Assembly: GCF_000169195.2 (NCBI RefSeq)
Contig: NC_016023.1
Span: 2,790,001-2,854,000 of the forward strand
Length of the DNA stretch: 64,000 nucleotides
Direction: 5' to 3'
DNA from: Heyndrickxia coagulans 36D1
GTDB lineage: Bacteria; Bacillota; Bacilli; Bacillales; Bacillaceae_C
Under the pieces are notes generated by a model, which did not search any database, was not told the origin of the DNA, and worked only from the letters and a program-made list of their open reading frames with translations. Made by a program: the position numbers and the translations under genes. Below are positions 6,871-14,849 of the stretch, piece by piece (position 1 is the stretch's first letter; each line of letters begins with the position of its first letter).

Positions 6871-7763
6871 TGTGCCGGGGTGGAGCTGAAGATGAAAAAA
6901 ATTATGCTAAATTTGCCATTGATTTGTTCATGGCAATCATGTTTGTTTTGTTCTTTAACAAAAATGTTTTAGGCGGACTTGCGTACCATGAAATTGCAGG
7001 GCTTGTGTTCGGCGTCGTGTTTTTGACGCATGTCTGCCTGAATTTAAACTGGGTAAAAAATGTTACGCTGAAAATGTTTGACAAAAGGTTACCGTGGAAA
7101 GCGCGCGGGAGTTACGCGCTCAATCTGTTGCTGCTGATTTCCATGTGTTTCATTATTATCAGCGGCATCATTATTTCACGCGTTGTTTTTCCGAACATCA
7201 ACCTTGGAAATGAAGGCTGGTTCAAAACAACACATATTTCCGTTTCTTTCCTTGTGCTGATTCTTGTTGGCGTGCATGTCGGGCTGCATTGGCACTGGGT
7301 GGTCAATGTATTTAAAAGGATGGTCCATTTCAAGGCGAAAAACAAATGGGCAGGTTATGTTGCAAAAGTCGCCGCTACCCTGATTCTTGTGTTCAGCTCC
7401 TGCGAAATCATACAAACAGGGTTCCTGAACCGCATGGCAAGCGCCGCCTCTATTTTTGGCGGAAGCACGGGCAACAGTGAAATGGAAGGGCATCACGATT
7501 TTAATGGCAAAAGCGGCCAAAAATCGGATTTTACAAACGGGCAAAGGCTGGATTTCACGAACGGGCAGAAACCGGCTTTTGCAAATGAAAAGAAGCCAGA
7601 TTTTGCAGACGGTGACCGCAGGGGAGGAGGGGATCATGACGGTGGCAGCGCGAATGTCTTGACTGTCCTTCTCACATATACAGGCATCATGTCCGCATTT
7701 GTTGTGCTCACTTATTATTTGAGAAAACTCACGGTAAGGAAGAAAAGAAGAAAAACGGCTTAA
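6870..7763 (+). CDS. DUF4405 cytochrome b-like membrane protein
   Basis: 297 residues in the open frame. The membrane segments at about 15-35, 40-60, 84-105 and 120-140 carry paired histidines (YHEIAGLVFGVVFLTH, THISVSF, HVGLHWHW) that suit b-type heme ligation as in DUF4405/cytochrome b561-like proteins. A hydrophilic insert with repeated (S/L/A/P)(D/A)F(T/A)NGQ-like units (about residues 215-250) precedes a final membrane segment and a Lys/Arg tail. The start is doubtful: ATG 6870 has no ribosome site. ATG 6892 has an ideal GGGGTGGAG but is out of frame by one base at a run of seven A residues. It is divergent from the hmoA operon. Confidence 0.7.
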   Translation: MCRGGAEDEKNYAKFAIDLFMAIMFVLFFNKNVLGGLAYHEIAGLVFGVVFLTHVCLNLNWVKNVTLKMFDKRLPWKARGSYALNLLLLISMCFIIISGIIISRVVFPNINLGNEGWFKTTHISVSFLVLILVGVHVGLHWHWVVNVFKRMVHFKAKNKWAGYVAKVAATLILVFSSCEIIQTGFLNRMASAASIFGGSTGNSEMEGHHDFNGKSGQKSDFTNGQRLDFTNGQKPAFANEKKPDFADGDRRGGGDHDGGSANVLTVLLTYTGIMSAFVVLTYYLRKLTVRKKRRKTA

Positions 7764-7772
7764 CACGGAAAC

Positions 7773-7797
7773 ACCGCCGGTTTGCGCGCCGGCGGTG
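7773..7797 (+). terminator. GC-rich hairpin after the DUF4405 gene
   Basis: ACCGCCGG pairs with CCGGCGGT around a short loop just after the stop. Only scattered T residues follow, so termination may be partial. Confidence 0.5.
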
Positions 7798-7828
7798 GAA
7801 ATGTTTTACTGTGAAAGGGGAGCGGATA

Positions 7829-8101
7829 GTGGAAAAAGGTGATCTCATCCGCAAAATGGCAAAGATGGAACTTGAGGAAAGCCAAACAAGGCAGGCAGCC
7901 CTAGATTAGTATCCATTCCCGTTCCTGACTTGGACCGCTATATGAAAGCGCGGAAGCTTCACGGAAATTTGCAGACGAGTGGAATGAAAAACTCCATGCA
8001 TTCGACCGAAAAGCCCTCCAACTCGTTGAAGAAAGCCGCCGCGATGTGACAGGGCGATGAAGAAGCTCATGGAAGCCGGGGACAGGAGTTTAACGGGTAG
8101 T
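7829..8101 (+). pseudogene. Decayed small gene with frameshifts
   Basis: A GTG start with a good AAAGGGGAG ribosome site opens a frame reading VEKGDLIRKMAKMELEESQ and stops after 26 codons. Coding-like sequence continues in other frames (IPVPDLDRYMKARK, then FADEWNEKLHAFDRKALQLV, then MKKLMEAGDRS). The pieces are charged, helical and join with about three frameshifts or stops, as expected of a dead gene next to insertion sequences. The original function is not recognised. Confidence 0.45.
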
Positions 8102-8364
8102 TCTTCGCACAGGAATACCAATGCTGAATTTAGCAGGAATCATCAGGGGTGAGAGGGTAAAACCTTATTGTTTATAGTGCTGGCAAATGCTTGTAAAGGT
8201 TATAAGAGATCATCTGTTAACTCAAGGTTCCTAAACGATGCTATTATTTCCTCTATGTTTAACAAAAAGTTCTCTCACTCAAGTTTTATAATTCTTATAA
8301 AGGGAACTGATTTATAAGGAGCATTCCTGTTAGAAGGACTTTCGGAGACTTGAACAAAAAGAGC
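8102..8364. other. Gene-free AT-rich stretch before the IS1111-type element
   Basis: No supported gene, RNA or repeat is seen here. Only short open frames without ribosome sites occur. Confidence 0.4.
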
Positions 8365-8427
8365 CCTCCTGGTATGATGCGGGGTGTCATCTCACAACGA
8401 ATGACCCCTAATTTGTAACCAAGGAGG
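8365..8427 (+). promoter_or_regulatory. Nested foldback at the left end of the IS1111-type element
   Basis: CCTCCTGG (8365-8372) can pair with CCAAGGAGG (8419-8427), which contains the transposase ribosome site. Inside it, GGGGTGTCAT (8381-8390) can pair with ATGACCCC. A transcript entering from outside would hide the ribosome site, a known way for insertion sequences to avoid impinging expression. Confidence 0.5.
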
Positions 8428-8435
8428 ACTCCATA

Positions 8436-9713
8436 ATGGATTTTAAACAAAATTAGAAAATTAATCAAGTCACCGAACAAACACTTGTAGTGGGAATTGA
8501 TATTGCCAAGCGTACACACTACGCTTGCATTGTAGATGACCGTGGGCGAGTGCTCCAAAAATCATTTTCTGTGCCCCAAGCAGGAAATGGATTTGAACTG
8601 TTCTATCAGCGCGTTTTAGCCGCAATGAAAGAACACGAGAAATCGGAAGTCATTGTGGGAATTGAACCCACAGGGCATTACTGGCTCAATTTGGCCTACT
8701 TTCTTGAGGAAAGGGGTATTCCCTTGGTCATGGTAAACCCTATGCATGTAAAGCGATCAAAGGAGTTGGACGACAATTTGCCAACCAAGCATGACCGCAA
8801 AGATGCATTGGTTATTGCCCGTTTAGTTAAGGATGGACGTTTCAGTTACCCACGTATCTTAAAAGGCATGGAAGCCGAACTTCGCGTTGGGTCGACGTTC
8901 AGAAGTAAATTGACAGAGGAATTAGGGGCTGTCAAAAACATGATTATTCGTTGGTTAGATCGCTATTTCCCAGAGTTTGTACAGGTGTTTCCGTCTTTTG
9001 GGAAGATGGCTTTAGCTGCACTTGAATGCACACCATTTCCAAGTGATCTTTACCAGAAACAGCCCGATGAAGTTCTATCCCTTTTTCGTAAGGTTGAGGG
9101 GCTAAAATCCCCTCAAAGACCAAAAACAGTCCGTCTTATTGAAGTCGCGGCTGGCTCTATCGGAGTAACAGAAGGACTTGAGATGGCCCGTATTGAAATT
9201 GCCACACTTGTCCGCCGTTACCATCAGCTAGAACAAGATATCGAAAGTATTACAGGGCAGTTAATTGAACTTGTAAAAATATCTGCAGAGTACGAATGGC
9301 TATCAACGGTACCAGGGCTTGGAGATACAACGATTGTCGACTTATTAGCTGGAATCGGAAGCTTTTCACATTATCAAGATCCACGCCAATTAATTAAACT
9401 CGCGGGATTAACGTTACGTGAAAACTCCTCCGGTCTGCACAAAGGGCAAAAACGCATCTCCAAAAGAGGCAGAAGAAAACTGCGTGCCCTCCTTTTCCGG
9501 GTAATGATGCCGATGATTCGCCATAATGAAGCCTTTAGAAAGCTACATGAATACTACACAAACCGTCAGGTTAATCCGTTACGCAAGAAACAATCCATTG
9601 TGGTTCTATGCGGTAAGCTATTAAAAGTGTTACACGGAATTAGCACGAAGCACAAACCGTTCGACGCACAGCGAATGATGAGGGATATTCCTGGTCTCGC
9701 AGAGGCTGAATAA
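8436..9713 (+). pseudogene. IS110-family transposase with an amber codon at codon 7
   Basis: The strong start ATG 8436 (AAGGAGG at 8 nt) reads MDFKQN, then TAG (8454-8456), then stays in frame through KINQVTEQTLVV into the transposase. The downstream 407 codons hold the DEDD RuvC-like domain (GIDIAKRTHYAC, GIEPTGHYW, KHDRKDALV) and the C-terminal Tnp domain with VPGLGDTTI and the serine motif KRISKRGRRKLR. All catalytic residues remain. Restart at GTG 8490 would lack only 18 residues but has no ribosome site, so activity is probably lost or very low. Confidence 0.8.
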
Positions 9714-9716
9714 GGC

Positions 9717-10039
9717 CTCACATCCTTAGTAAGAGCTAGACAACAGGATGACACGGAGAAGCTGGCACTATTTTTTCCATTCGACCTCGGGTCCCTAAAG
9801 GAGCTTCGCTAGCCTCTGCCTTATGACTAGACCGAACGAAGGAATGTAGGCACACAGATGCCCAGAGACATGGGAGGGTACGTCATCATAAGTTACGCAG
9901 AGATCCATTGTGCATCGTATAATTTCCTATCACTACTTCCCATTATTATCCAGTAGTGACCGCGTAGCGTACCCGTATGTTGGAATAGTTTCACATAATA
10001 TAAAAATTTTGTTAGGAAGCGTGCCAAAAAATATTTTTT
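9717..10039 (+). ncRNA. Candidate guide (seekRNA/bridge-type) RNA region of the IS1111-like element
   Basis: About 320 bp between the transposase stop and the right inverted repeat have no open frame and are rich in short complementary words. In IS1111-group elements this region encodes the structured RNA that pairs with donor and target. The RNA boundaries and guide loops cannot be set from one copy, and the call rests on position and family knowledge. Confidence 0.35.
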
Positions 10040-10105
10040 TGACACCCCACTAACGGCTTAAACCGTTGATACATCAACATTTATAGAGGGAGGAATTTTT
10101 CATGT

Positions 10106-10109
10106 TGAA
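10106..10109. repeat. Target site duplication TGAA (left copy)
   Basis: TGAA directly flanks the left inverted repeat and is repeated at 11641-11644 after the right one. Merging both copies restores the reading frame of the interrupted gene. Confidence 0.75.
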
Positions 10110-10209
10110 ACTCAACTTTCGCACCAATAAAATAAGTGCTAATCGTTGGCTGTATTGAACTTTAAGTCTATCCATTATGTTGTTTGACAAAATGAATATA
10201 AAATGAAAA

Positions 10210-10269
10210 ACACCTCGTTCCTTGGTATAGTGAGATTGACAAAAAATCACTACCACATAGAAGAGGTGT
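10210..10269 (+). promoter_or_regulatory. Nested hairpin covering the IS4-type transposase ribosome site
   Basis: ACACCTC (10210-10216) pairs with GAGGTGT (10263-10269), and GGTATAGTGA (10224-10233) pairs with TCACTACC (10247-10254). GAGGTG is the ribosome site for the ATG at 10277, so transcripts read in from outside would be translated poorly. Confidence 0.65.
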
Positions 10270-10276
10270 CCTCTAC

Positions 10277-11638
10277 ATGATAGACCAAAATTGCCAATAC
10301 AATCAACTACCAAAAGAACTTGATTCTGTTTTTTCTGAGCTTGAAATGAAGAAGCACTTACGCCATGCTGGCATAAAAAAATCCTTTGGTTTTAGTTGTT
10401 CTTATTTGTTTCAACTTGTTTTCTGCTTGATTTTCCAACACAAGAATTGGTTTTCTCTTCTTGAGTCAAAGAAAGCAGATCAATTCCCAGCCAAGGATGC
10501 CGTGTATCGTTTCTTAAACCAATCGACGTTCAACTGGCGGCAGTTTTTACTTCTTTTGAGCACATTTACTATTCGCAAAGTAGAACGCCTTACTGACAAA
10601 AGTCGTCCTAAAGTCTTCATTGTTGATGACTCATCGTTTTATCGAAATCGTAGTCAAAAAGTAGAACTGCTGGCTCGTTGCTTTGACCACGCTTCTCTTA
10701 AAATGCGTTTTTATAAAGGATTTCGCATGTTAACTTTAGGCTGGTCGGACGGCTACACCTTCATGCCCATTGACTTCTCTTTACTCAGTTCCAAGAAGGC
10801 TCAGATTAATGGAATCTCTGAACAAATTGATAAACGTACCTGTGGGTATAAACGCCGTAAAAATGCTTTACAGTCAGAACCCGAACAGATCCCTAGTATG
10901 CTCAAACGAGCGCTTGCCAGTGGAATAAATGCAAGCTATGTTCTAATGGATTCTTGGTTTACTTTGCCTCCACTTGTCAAAGCCATTGTGGAACAAGGTT
11001 TAGACGTGATTGGCATGGTCAAGGAAACAAAACAACGATATAACGTTGACGGAAAGCTGGTTTCGTTAAAGCAGCTCTATCGCCTGGCTCAACCCCTACA
11101 GTCGAAGAAGGGTATCCTTCGCTCTATCCGTACCGTTATGGCGAATGGAACTCCTGTAAAAGTTATATTCGTTCAAAACAGAAACAAGAAAAGTGAATGG
11201 CTTGCCCTCCTCAGTACGGACTGCACCCTTTCCGAACAGGAAATTGTTCGAATCTATGGGATGCGTTGGGATATTGAAGTGTTCTTTAAGACGACAAAAT
11301 CGCTTTTAAAACTTGAAAAAGAGCTCCAAAGTCGCTCGTATGATGGGTTAATCAGCCATACCACTATTGTATTTGCACGTTTTATCGTGCTATCGTGGCA
11401 AAACCGCTGCAACACCGATCAAAGAACAATAGGCAGGCTGTTTTATGAACTTTGCGACGAAGTAAATGAACTTGATTGGGCTGTTGCATTGCAGCAGTTA
11501 ATCGAGCTTCTTCAAGACGCACTAAAACAGACCAATAAAAGATTTAAAAAGTTAATTCAAAGTCAACTGGAACAGTGGATCTCTGGCCTACCTAGTTATA
11601 TCAAAGCTTATTTGCCAATTTCACTCTGCGAAAGTTGA
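10277..11638 (+). CDS. IS4-superfamily DDE transposase
   Basis: 453 residues. An N-terminal DNA-binding region leads into the RNase H-like DDE core: the first Asp lies in VFIVDDSSFYRNRS, the second in YVLMDSWFTLPPLV, and the Glu in the signature YGMRWDIEVFFKTTK, which fits Y-(2)-R-(3)-E-(6)-K exactly. The frame is intact and nearly fills the element, so the transposase may be active. Its stop codon lies within the right inverted repeat. Confidence 0.9.
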   Translation: MIDQNCQYNQLPKELDSVFSELEMKKHLRHAGIKKSFGFSCSYLFQLVFCLIFQHKNWFSLLESKKADQFPAKDAVYRFLNQSTFNWRQFLLLLSTFTIRKVERLTDKSRPKVFIVDDSSFYRNRSQKVELLARCFDHASLKMRFYKGFRMLTLGWSDGYTFMPIDFSLLSSKKAQINGISEQIDKRTCGYKRRKNALQSEPEQIPSMLKRALASGINASYVLMDSWFTLPPLVKAIVEQGLDVIGMVKETKQRYNVDGKLVSLKQLYRLAQPLQSKKGILRSIRTVMANGTPVKVIFVQNRNKKSEWLALLSTDCTLSEQEIVRIYGMRWDIEVFFKTTKSLLKLEKELQSRSYDGLISHTTIVFARFIVLSWQNRCNTDQRTIGRLFYELCDEVNELDWAVALQQLIELLQDALKQTNKRFKKLIQSQLEQWISGLPSYIKAYLPISLCES

Positions 11639-12066
11639 GTTGAAAGAAAAGGATTTTGTTGCTTTTTTAACAGAGGCTGGCAGATATGATAAAACAGCGG
11701 AGAAGTGTACGGTTTGCGGGATCATTTTGCCATCGTTTTCGGATTATTTGCTGAGAGGGCCGGCGGGAGCACTGGGGACAAAGTATAATGTGCTCAGCTA
11801 TAGTGAACAAGGGCTGACCGTCATTCCAATCAATAATATTACGGGCAATATGTTACCGGACGAATCGGCATTTATTCCGGGAGAAAAGATCACAAGCATG
11901 AAAACTGTTCCGAAGCTGACTTACCACAGATTGTATGTTGGGACTTCGGATGGTACGGCTGTTTTCCGATTAAACAAAGTGCTGATTGGTTACGGGTGGC
12001 ATAAAAGAAATTTGCCGTCATTCATTGCAACTGTAAACGGATTGGAAGAGCCGGTGCACATATAGA

Positions 12067-12089
12067 AGGAGCGGCTTTTTCCGCTCCCT
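12067..12089. terminator. Bidirectional terminator between the split gene and sspI
   Basis: GGAGCGG pairs with CCGCTCC around CTTTTT, between the convergent stop codons. Confidence 0.7.
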
Positions 12090-12091
12090 TG

Positions 12092-12304
12092 TTACGCCTG
12101 GCTCAGCCCCTGCTCGAGCGTTTCCAGCATCATTTTTTGTTCCTGTGTATCCGCATGGTTCCAAATGACTTCAAAGAGGACGCCGAGCCCCGGGAGCATT
12201 TTTTCTTCGCCCCTTTGAATGGCATCGACAATCGTATCTTTTAACTGATCTTGCGTGTCCTCTTTTACATTGTGAATGACTGCTTTCCGCAAGTCCAAAT
12301 CCAT
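12092..12304 (-). CDS. sspI: Small acid-soluble spore protein I
   Basis: 70 residues beginning [20 protein letters not shown], with the [22 protein letters not shown] core typical of SspI, a minor SASP found in the spore core of Bacillus. It is an acidic, helical, single-gene unit next to ysgA and pheST, as in B. subtilis. A spore-specific (sigma-G) promoter is expected but was not assigned here. Confidence 0.95.
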   Translation of the reverse strand: MDLDLRKAVIHNVKEDTQDQLKDTIVDAIQRGEEKMLPGLGVLFEVIWNHADTQEQKMMLETLEQGLSQA

Positions 12305-12408
12305 TTCGGTTCAGCTCCTTTGATCACTTTCACTGCTAGCATTTCACATGGCCACAATTTTTATGTATACTATTCCAAGGAAAACTTAACGAAAAGGGAG
12401 CAAACACG

Positions 12409-13164
12409 TTGAAATACATACAATCCTTGCAAAATCCGCAAGTAAAGCATTGGAAAAAACTAACCGCGAAAAAAGAACGCGAAAAAACATTTACTTATTT
12501 GCTGGAAGGGTTCCATCTCGTCGAAGAAGCGCTGAAAGAAGAAGTAGTGACAGAAATTATTGTTGAAGAAGGCGTGGACCTGCCAAACCGCTGGAATACG
12601 GAAGGGGTGCCGGTAACCACTGTCACGCATGAAATCAGCAAAACGCTTGCCGATACAGAAACGACGCAAGGCATTTTTGCCGTGTGCCGGATGAAAAAAC
12701 AGCCGTCCAAAATCATCGGCAGGCGTTATCTTTTAATTGATGCCGTGCAGGATCCCGGCAATACAGGAACGATGATCCGGACGGCGGACGCAGCCGGGTT
12801 TGATGCCGTTATTTTCGGCAAGGGCACGGCGGATCCGTACAGCCCGAAAGTGTTGCGTGCGGCACAAGGAAGCCATCTCCACGTCGGGCTTTTAAAAGGC
12901 GATTTAAACATGTGGATTGAAAAACTGAACGAAGCGGCAGTGCCGGTTTACGGAACAGCGCTTGAAAACGGCGTAACGTTTCGCGAAGTAAATCCAGGTG
13001 ATGCCTTTGCGATCCTTGTTGGCAATGAAGGAAGCGGCGTACACCCTGACTTGCTTGCGCAAACGGAACAAAATTTGTCCATCCCGATTTTCGGCAAAAG
13101 CGAGTCGCTAAATGTTGCGGTGGCAGCCGGCATTTTAATGTATGACTTTGCGATGCGGTCGTAA
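12409..13164 (+). CDS. ysgA: TrmH/SpoU-family RNA 2'-O-methyltransferase (YsgA-like)
   Basis: 251 residues. The N-terminal RNA-binding region (IQSLQNPQVKHWKKL, EGFHLVEEAL) is followed by a SPOUT knot domain with DAVQDPGNTGTMIRTADAAGF, LVGNEGSGVHP and SIPIFGKSESLNVAVAAGIL, the three SpoU motifs. It methylates ribose in rRNA or tRNA using SAM; the target base is unknown. The start is TTG behind AAGGGAG. It stands just ahead of the pheST leader, as in B. subtilis. Confidence 0.9.
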   Translation: MKYIQSLQNPQVKHWKKLTAKKEREKTFTYLLEGFHLVEEALKEEVVTEIIVEEGVDLPNRWNTEGVPVTTVTHEISKTLADTETTQGIFAVCRMKKQPSKIIGRRYLLIDAVQDPGNTGTMIRTADAAGFDAVIFGKGTADPYSPKVLRAAQGSHLHVGLLKGDLNMWIEKLNEAAVPVYGTALENGVTFREVNPGDAFAILVGNEGSGVHPDLLAQTEQNLSIPIFGKSESLNVAVAAGILMYDFAMRS

Positions 13165-13190
13165 TTTCGGCGGAAAAAGTGAATGTATCC

Positions 13191-13316
13191 ATGTTTGAGG
13201 CAAAAAAGCAGACCTATAAAATGCATGAGGTGAAGCAGCGGCAGAATGATGAAAAACAGCTGGGACAATTTTTCAGCATGGGTGCCAATAAGGAACGGGG
13301 GAGGGCGTTTTCATGA
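13191..13316 (+). CDS. Possible small protein (41 residues)
   Basis: A short open frame reading MFEAKKQTYKMHEVKQRQND, strongly charged and predicted helical. Its stop overlaps the ATG of the next small frame (TCATGA). No family is recognised and its own ribosome site is weak, so it may be a remnant. Confidence 0.3.
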   Translation: MFEAKKQTYKMHEVKQRQNDEKQLGQFFSMGANKERGRAFS

Positions 13317-13438
13317 GAGCGGCTGCACTGCTTGACCAGAATAAAAAGGTGACCCTCAACACGTTCATTTATTGCGAAAAAATTCGCGTGAAAACGGCCG
13401 CGCCTGTGACTAAAATGGGAAGGCACTTTATCCTCTAA
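13313..13438 (+). CDS. Possible small basic protein (41 residues)
   Basis: The ATG at 13313 has a strong GGGGGAGG ribosome site at 8 nt and overlaps the stop of the preceding small frame by 4 bp. The product, starting MRAAALLDQNKKVTLNTFIY, is basic and has no recognised family. The overlap and ribosome site suggest a translated pair, but length and lack of homology keep this tentative. Confidence 0.35.
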   Translation: MRAAALLDQNKKVTLNTFIYCEKIRVKTAAPVTKMGRHFIL

Positions 13439-13469
13439 GATAAACATCTAGAGAGAGGTCACTTTCCGT

Positions 13470-13498
13470 TTGAAATTGCGGGCATTTCCCGCTATAAT
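13470..13498 (+). promoter_or_regulatory. Sigma-A promoter of the pheST T-box leader
   Basis: TTGAAA (13470-13475), an exact 17-bp spacer, and TATAAT (13493-13498). The spacer itself contains the inverted repeat GCGGG/CCCGC. Confidence 0.85.
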
Positions 13499-13507
13499 AA
13501 AACATAA

Positions 13508-13768
13508 TTGAAAAATGATAAAAACCATGACAGGGAAAAGTAGCTTGATCTTCGCCATGCAGGGAGAAAATGCCGTAGACTGGAAGCATTTTTATGGGGA
13601 AATGAAGCGAAGTTCACCCCTCGAGTTGCCGCTTGGACCATTGCCTGCAATGTAAAGGCGGGACGGTTAAAAGCCGTTATTGAAATGAAGCGAACATAAT
13701 TTAATTATGTTAATTAGGGTGGTACCGCGAACCATTGCCTCGTCCCTTTTCCAGGACGGGGCTTTTTT
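13508..13768 (+). promoter_or_regulatory. T-box leader controlling pheST
   Basis: The leader carries the T-box core AGGGTGGTACCGCG (13716-13729), which binds the uncharged tRNA acceptor end. The word GAAGTTCACC places a TTC (Phe) specifier codon at about 13613-13615 in the Stem I region. A terminator stem follows. Uncharged tRNA-Phe should favour antitermination and pheST expression. Confidence 0.93.
13738..13768 (+). terminator. T-box-controlled terminator
   Basis: CCTCGTCC pairs with GGACGGGG and is followed by a T run. Its 5' arm overlaps the partner of the T-box antiterminator. Confidence 0.85.
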
Positions 13769-13799
13769 AACGCCCAAAACTTAAAGGAGGTACAAGAAA

Positions 13800-14837
13800 A
13801 TGGAAGAAACGTTGAAAGCACTGCAAACCGAAGCGCTTGCCAAAATTGGTGCGGCTGCTGATTTAAAAACGCTGAACGAGATCCGTGTCGCCTATCTCGG
13901 CAAAAAAGGCCCGATTACGGAAGTTTTGCGCGGCATGGGAAAGCTGTCAGCAGAAGAACGGCCGAAAATGGGCGCGCTCGCCAATGAAGTGCGTGCCGCC
14001 ATTCAAACAGGTATCGAAAAAAAGCAGGCGGCATTGGAAGCGGAAGCCGTCGAGCGACAATTGGCATCTGAAAAAATTGATGTCACGCTGCCGGGCCGCC
14101 CGGTAAAAGCAGGCAGCCACCATCCGCTTACAAAAGTCATTGAGGAAATTGAAGACTTGTTTATCGGGATGGGCTATACGATTGCCGAGGGGCCGGAAGT
14201 GGAAACCGATTACTACAATTTTGAAGCGCTGAACCTGCCGAAAGGGCATCCGGCACGCGATATGCAGGATACCTTTTACATAACCGATGACATTTTGCTC
14301 AGGACCCATACTTCACCAAACCAAGCGCGGACAATGGAAAAACATCACGGCAAAGGGCCAGTCAAAATCATCTGCCCAGGGAAAGTATACCGCCGCGACA
14401 ATGATGATGCGACCCATTCCCACCAGTTTATGCAGATTGAAGGGCTCGTTGTTGACGAAAACATTACGATGGCCGATTTAAAAGGGACGTTGGAAGTGTT
14501 TGCGAAAAAATTATTCGGTGAAGACCGTGAAATCCGGCTGCGCCCGAGCTTTTTCCCGTTCACTGAACCGAGTGTTGAAATGGATATTTCATGCAAAATG
14601 TGCGGTGGGCACGGTTGCCATGTATGCAAAGGCACCGGCTGGATTGAAATTTTGGGCGCCGGCATGGTCCACCCGCGCGTATTACGGATGTCCGGCTTTG
14701 ATCCGGAAAAATATACCGGTTTTGCATTTGGCATGGGGCCGGAGCGGATTGCGATGCTGAAATACGGCGTTGATGACATCCGCCACTTTTATACAAATGA
14801 CATTCGTTTTTTACGGCAGTTTTCCGTACAAGAATAA
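13800..14837 (+). CDS. pheS: Phenylalanine--tRNA ligase alpha subunit
   Basis: 345 residues. An N-terminal coiled coil (about 1-85) is followed by the class II catalytic core, with [19 protein letters not shown], the [21 protein letters not shown] motif 2 region, and [17 protein letters not shown] motif 3. PheS forms the (alpha-beta)2 enzyme with PheT and charges tRNA-Phe. The start follows AAAGGAGG. It is controlled by the T-box leader and followed 12 bp later by pheT. Confidence 0.98.
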   Translation: MEETLKALQTEALAKIGAAADLKTLNEIRVAYLGKKGPITEVLRGMGKLSAEERPKMGALANEVRAAIQTGIEKKQAALEAEAVERQLASEKIDVTLPGRPVKAGSHHPLTKVIEEIEDLFIGMGYTIAEGPEVETDYYNFEALNLPKGHPARDMQDTFYITDDILLRTHTSPNQARTMEKHHGKGPVKIICPGKVYRRDNDDATHSHQFMQIEGLVVDENITMADLKGTLEVFAKKLFGEDREIRLRPSFFPFTEPSVEMDISCKMCGGHGCHVCKGTGWIEILGAGMVHPRVLRMSGFDPEKYTGFAFGMGPERIAMLKYGVDDIRHFYTNDIRFLRQFSVQE

Positions 14838-14849
14838 GGAGGGTCAAAC

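Larger units (their letters stand above)
8381..10048 (+). mobile_element. IS110-family element, IS1111-like group
   Basis: Subterminal inverted repeats GGGGTGTCA (8381-8389) and TGACACCCC (10040-10048) bracket an IS110-type transposase gene. The short left flank (55 bp to the ATG) and long right non-coding flank (about 325 bp) fit the IS1111 group, in which the guide RNA is encoded on the right side. True tips lie a few bases outside the repeats and cannot be fixed from one copy. No target duplication is expected for this family. The copy carries a nonsense mutation in its transposase. Confidence 0.7.
10110..11640 (+). mobile_element. IS4-superfamily insertion sequence, 1531 bp
   Basis: Perfect 14-bp terminal inverted repeats ACTCAACTTTCGCA (10110-10123, and inverted at 11627-11640) with a 4-bp target duplication TGAA. 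One transposase gene fills the element. The short duplication is smaller than for classic IS4/IS231 and closer to ISH3- or IS701-like relatives, so only the superfamily is claimed. It sits about 60 bp from the right end of the IS1111-type element. Confidence 0.9.
10102..12065 (+). pseudogene. Hypothetical gene split by the IS4-superfamily element
   Basis: Removing bases 10110-11644 (the element and one TGAA copy) restores a gene with GGGAGG, 8 nt, then ATG TTG AAA GAA AAG GAT, giving a protein of about 142 residues that ends at 12065. The right part (from 11645) is intact and reads KEKDFVAFLTEAGRYDKTAEKC and onward, with a CTVCG pair of cysteines and a mostly beta-type pattern. The family is not recognised. 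A TTG at 11640, created at the IS junction and in frame with the body, could restart translation right after the transposase stop (11636-11638), but no good ribosome site is there. Confidence 0.75.

Noticed and set aside
11640-12065. Treating the gene after the IS4-type element as complete from TTG 11640
   Set aside because: Removing the element restores a proper ATG with a strong ribosome site at 10102, so the TTG is a junction product.
14345-14779. 144-codon minus-strand frame inside pheS
   Set aside because: It is a shadow of pheS, whose protein motifs are complete on the plus strand.
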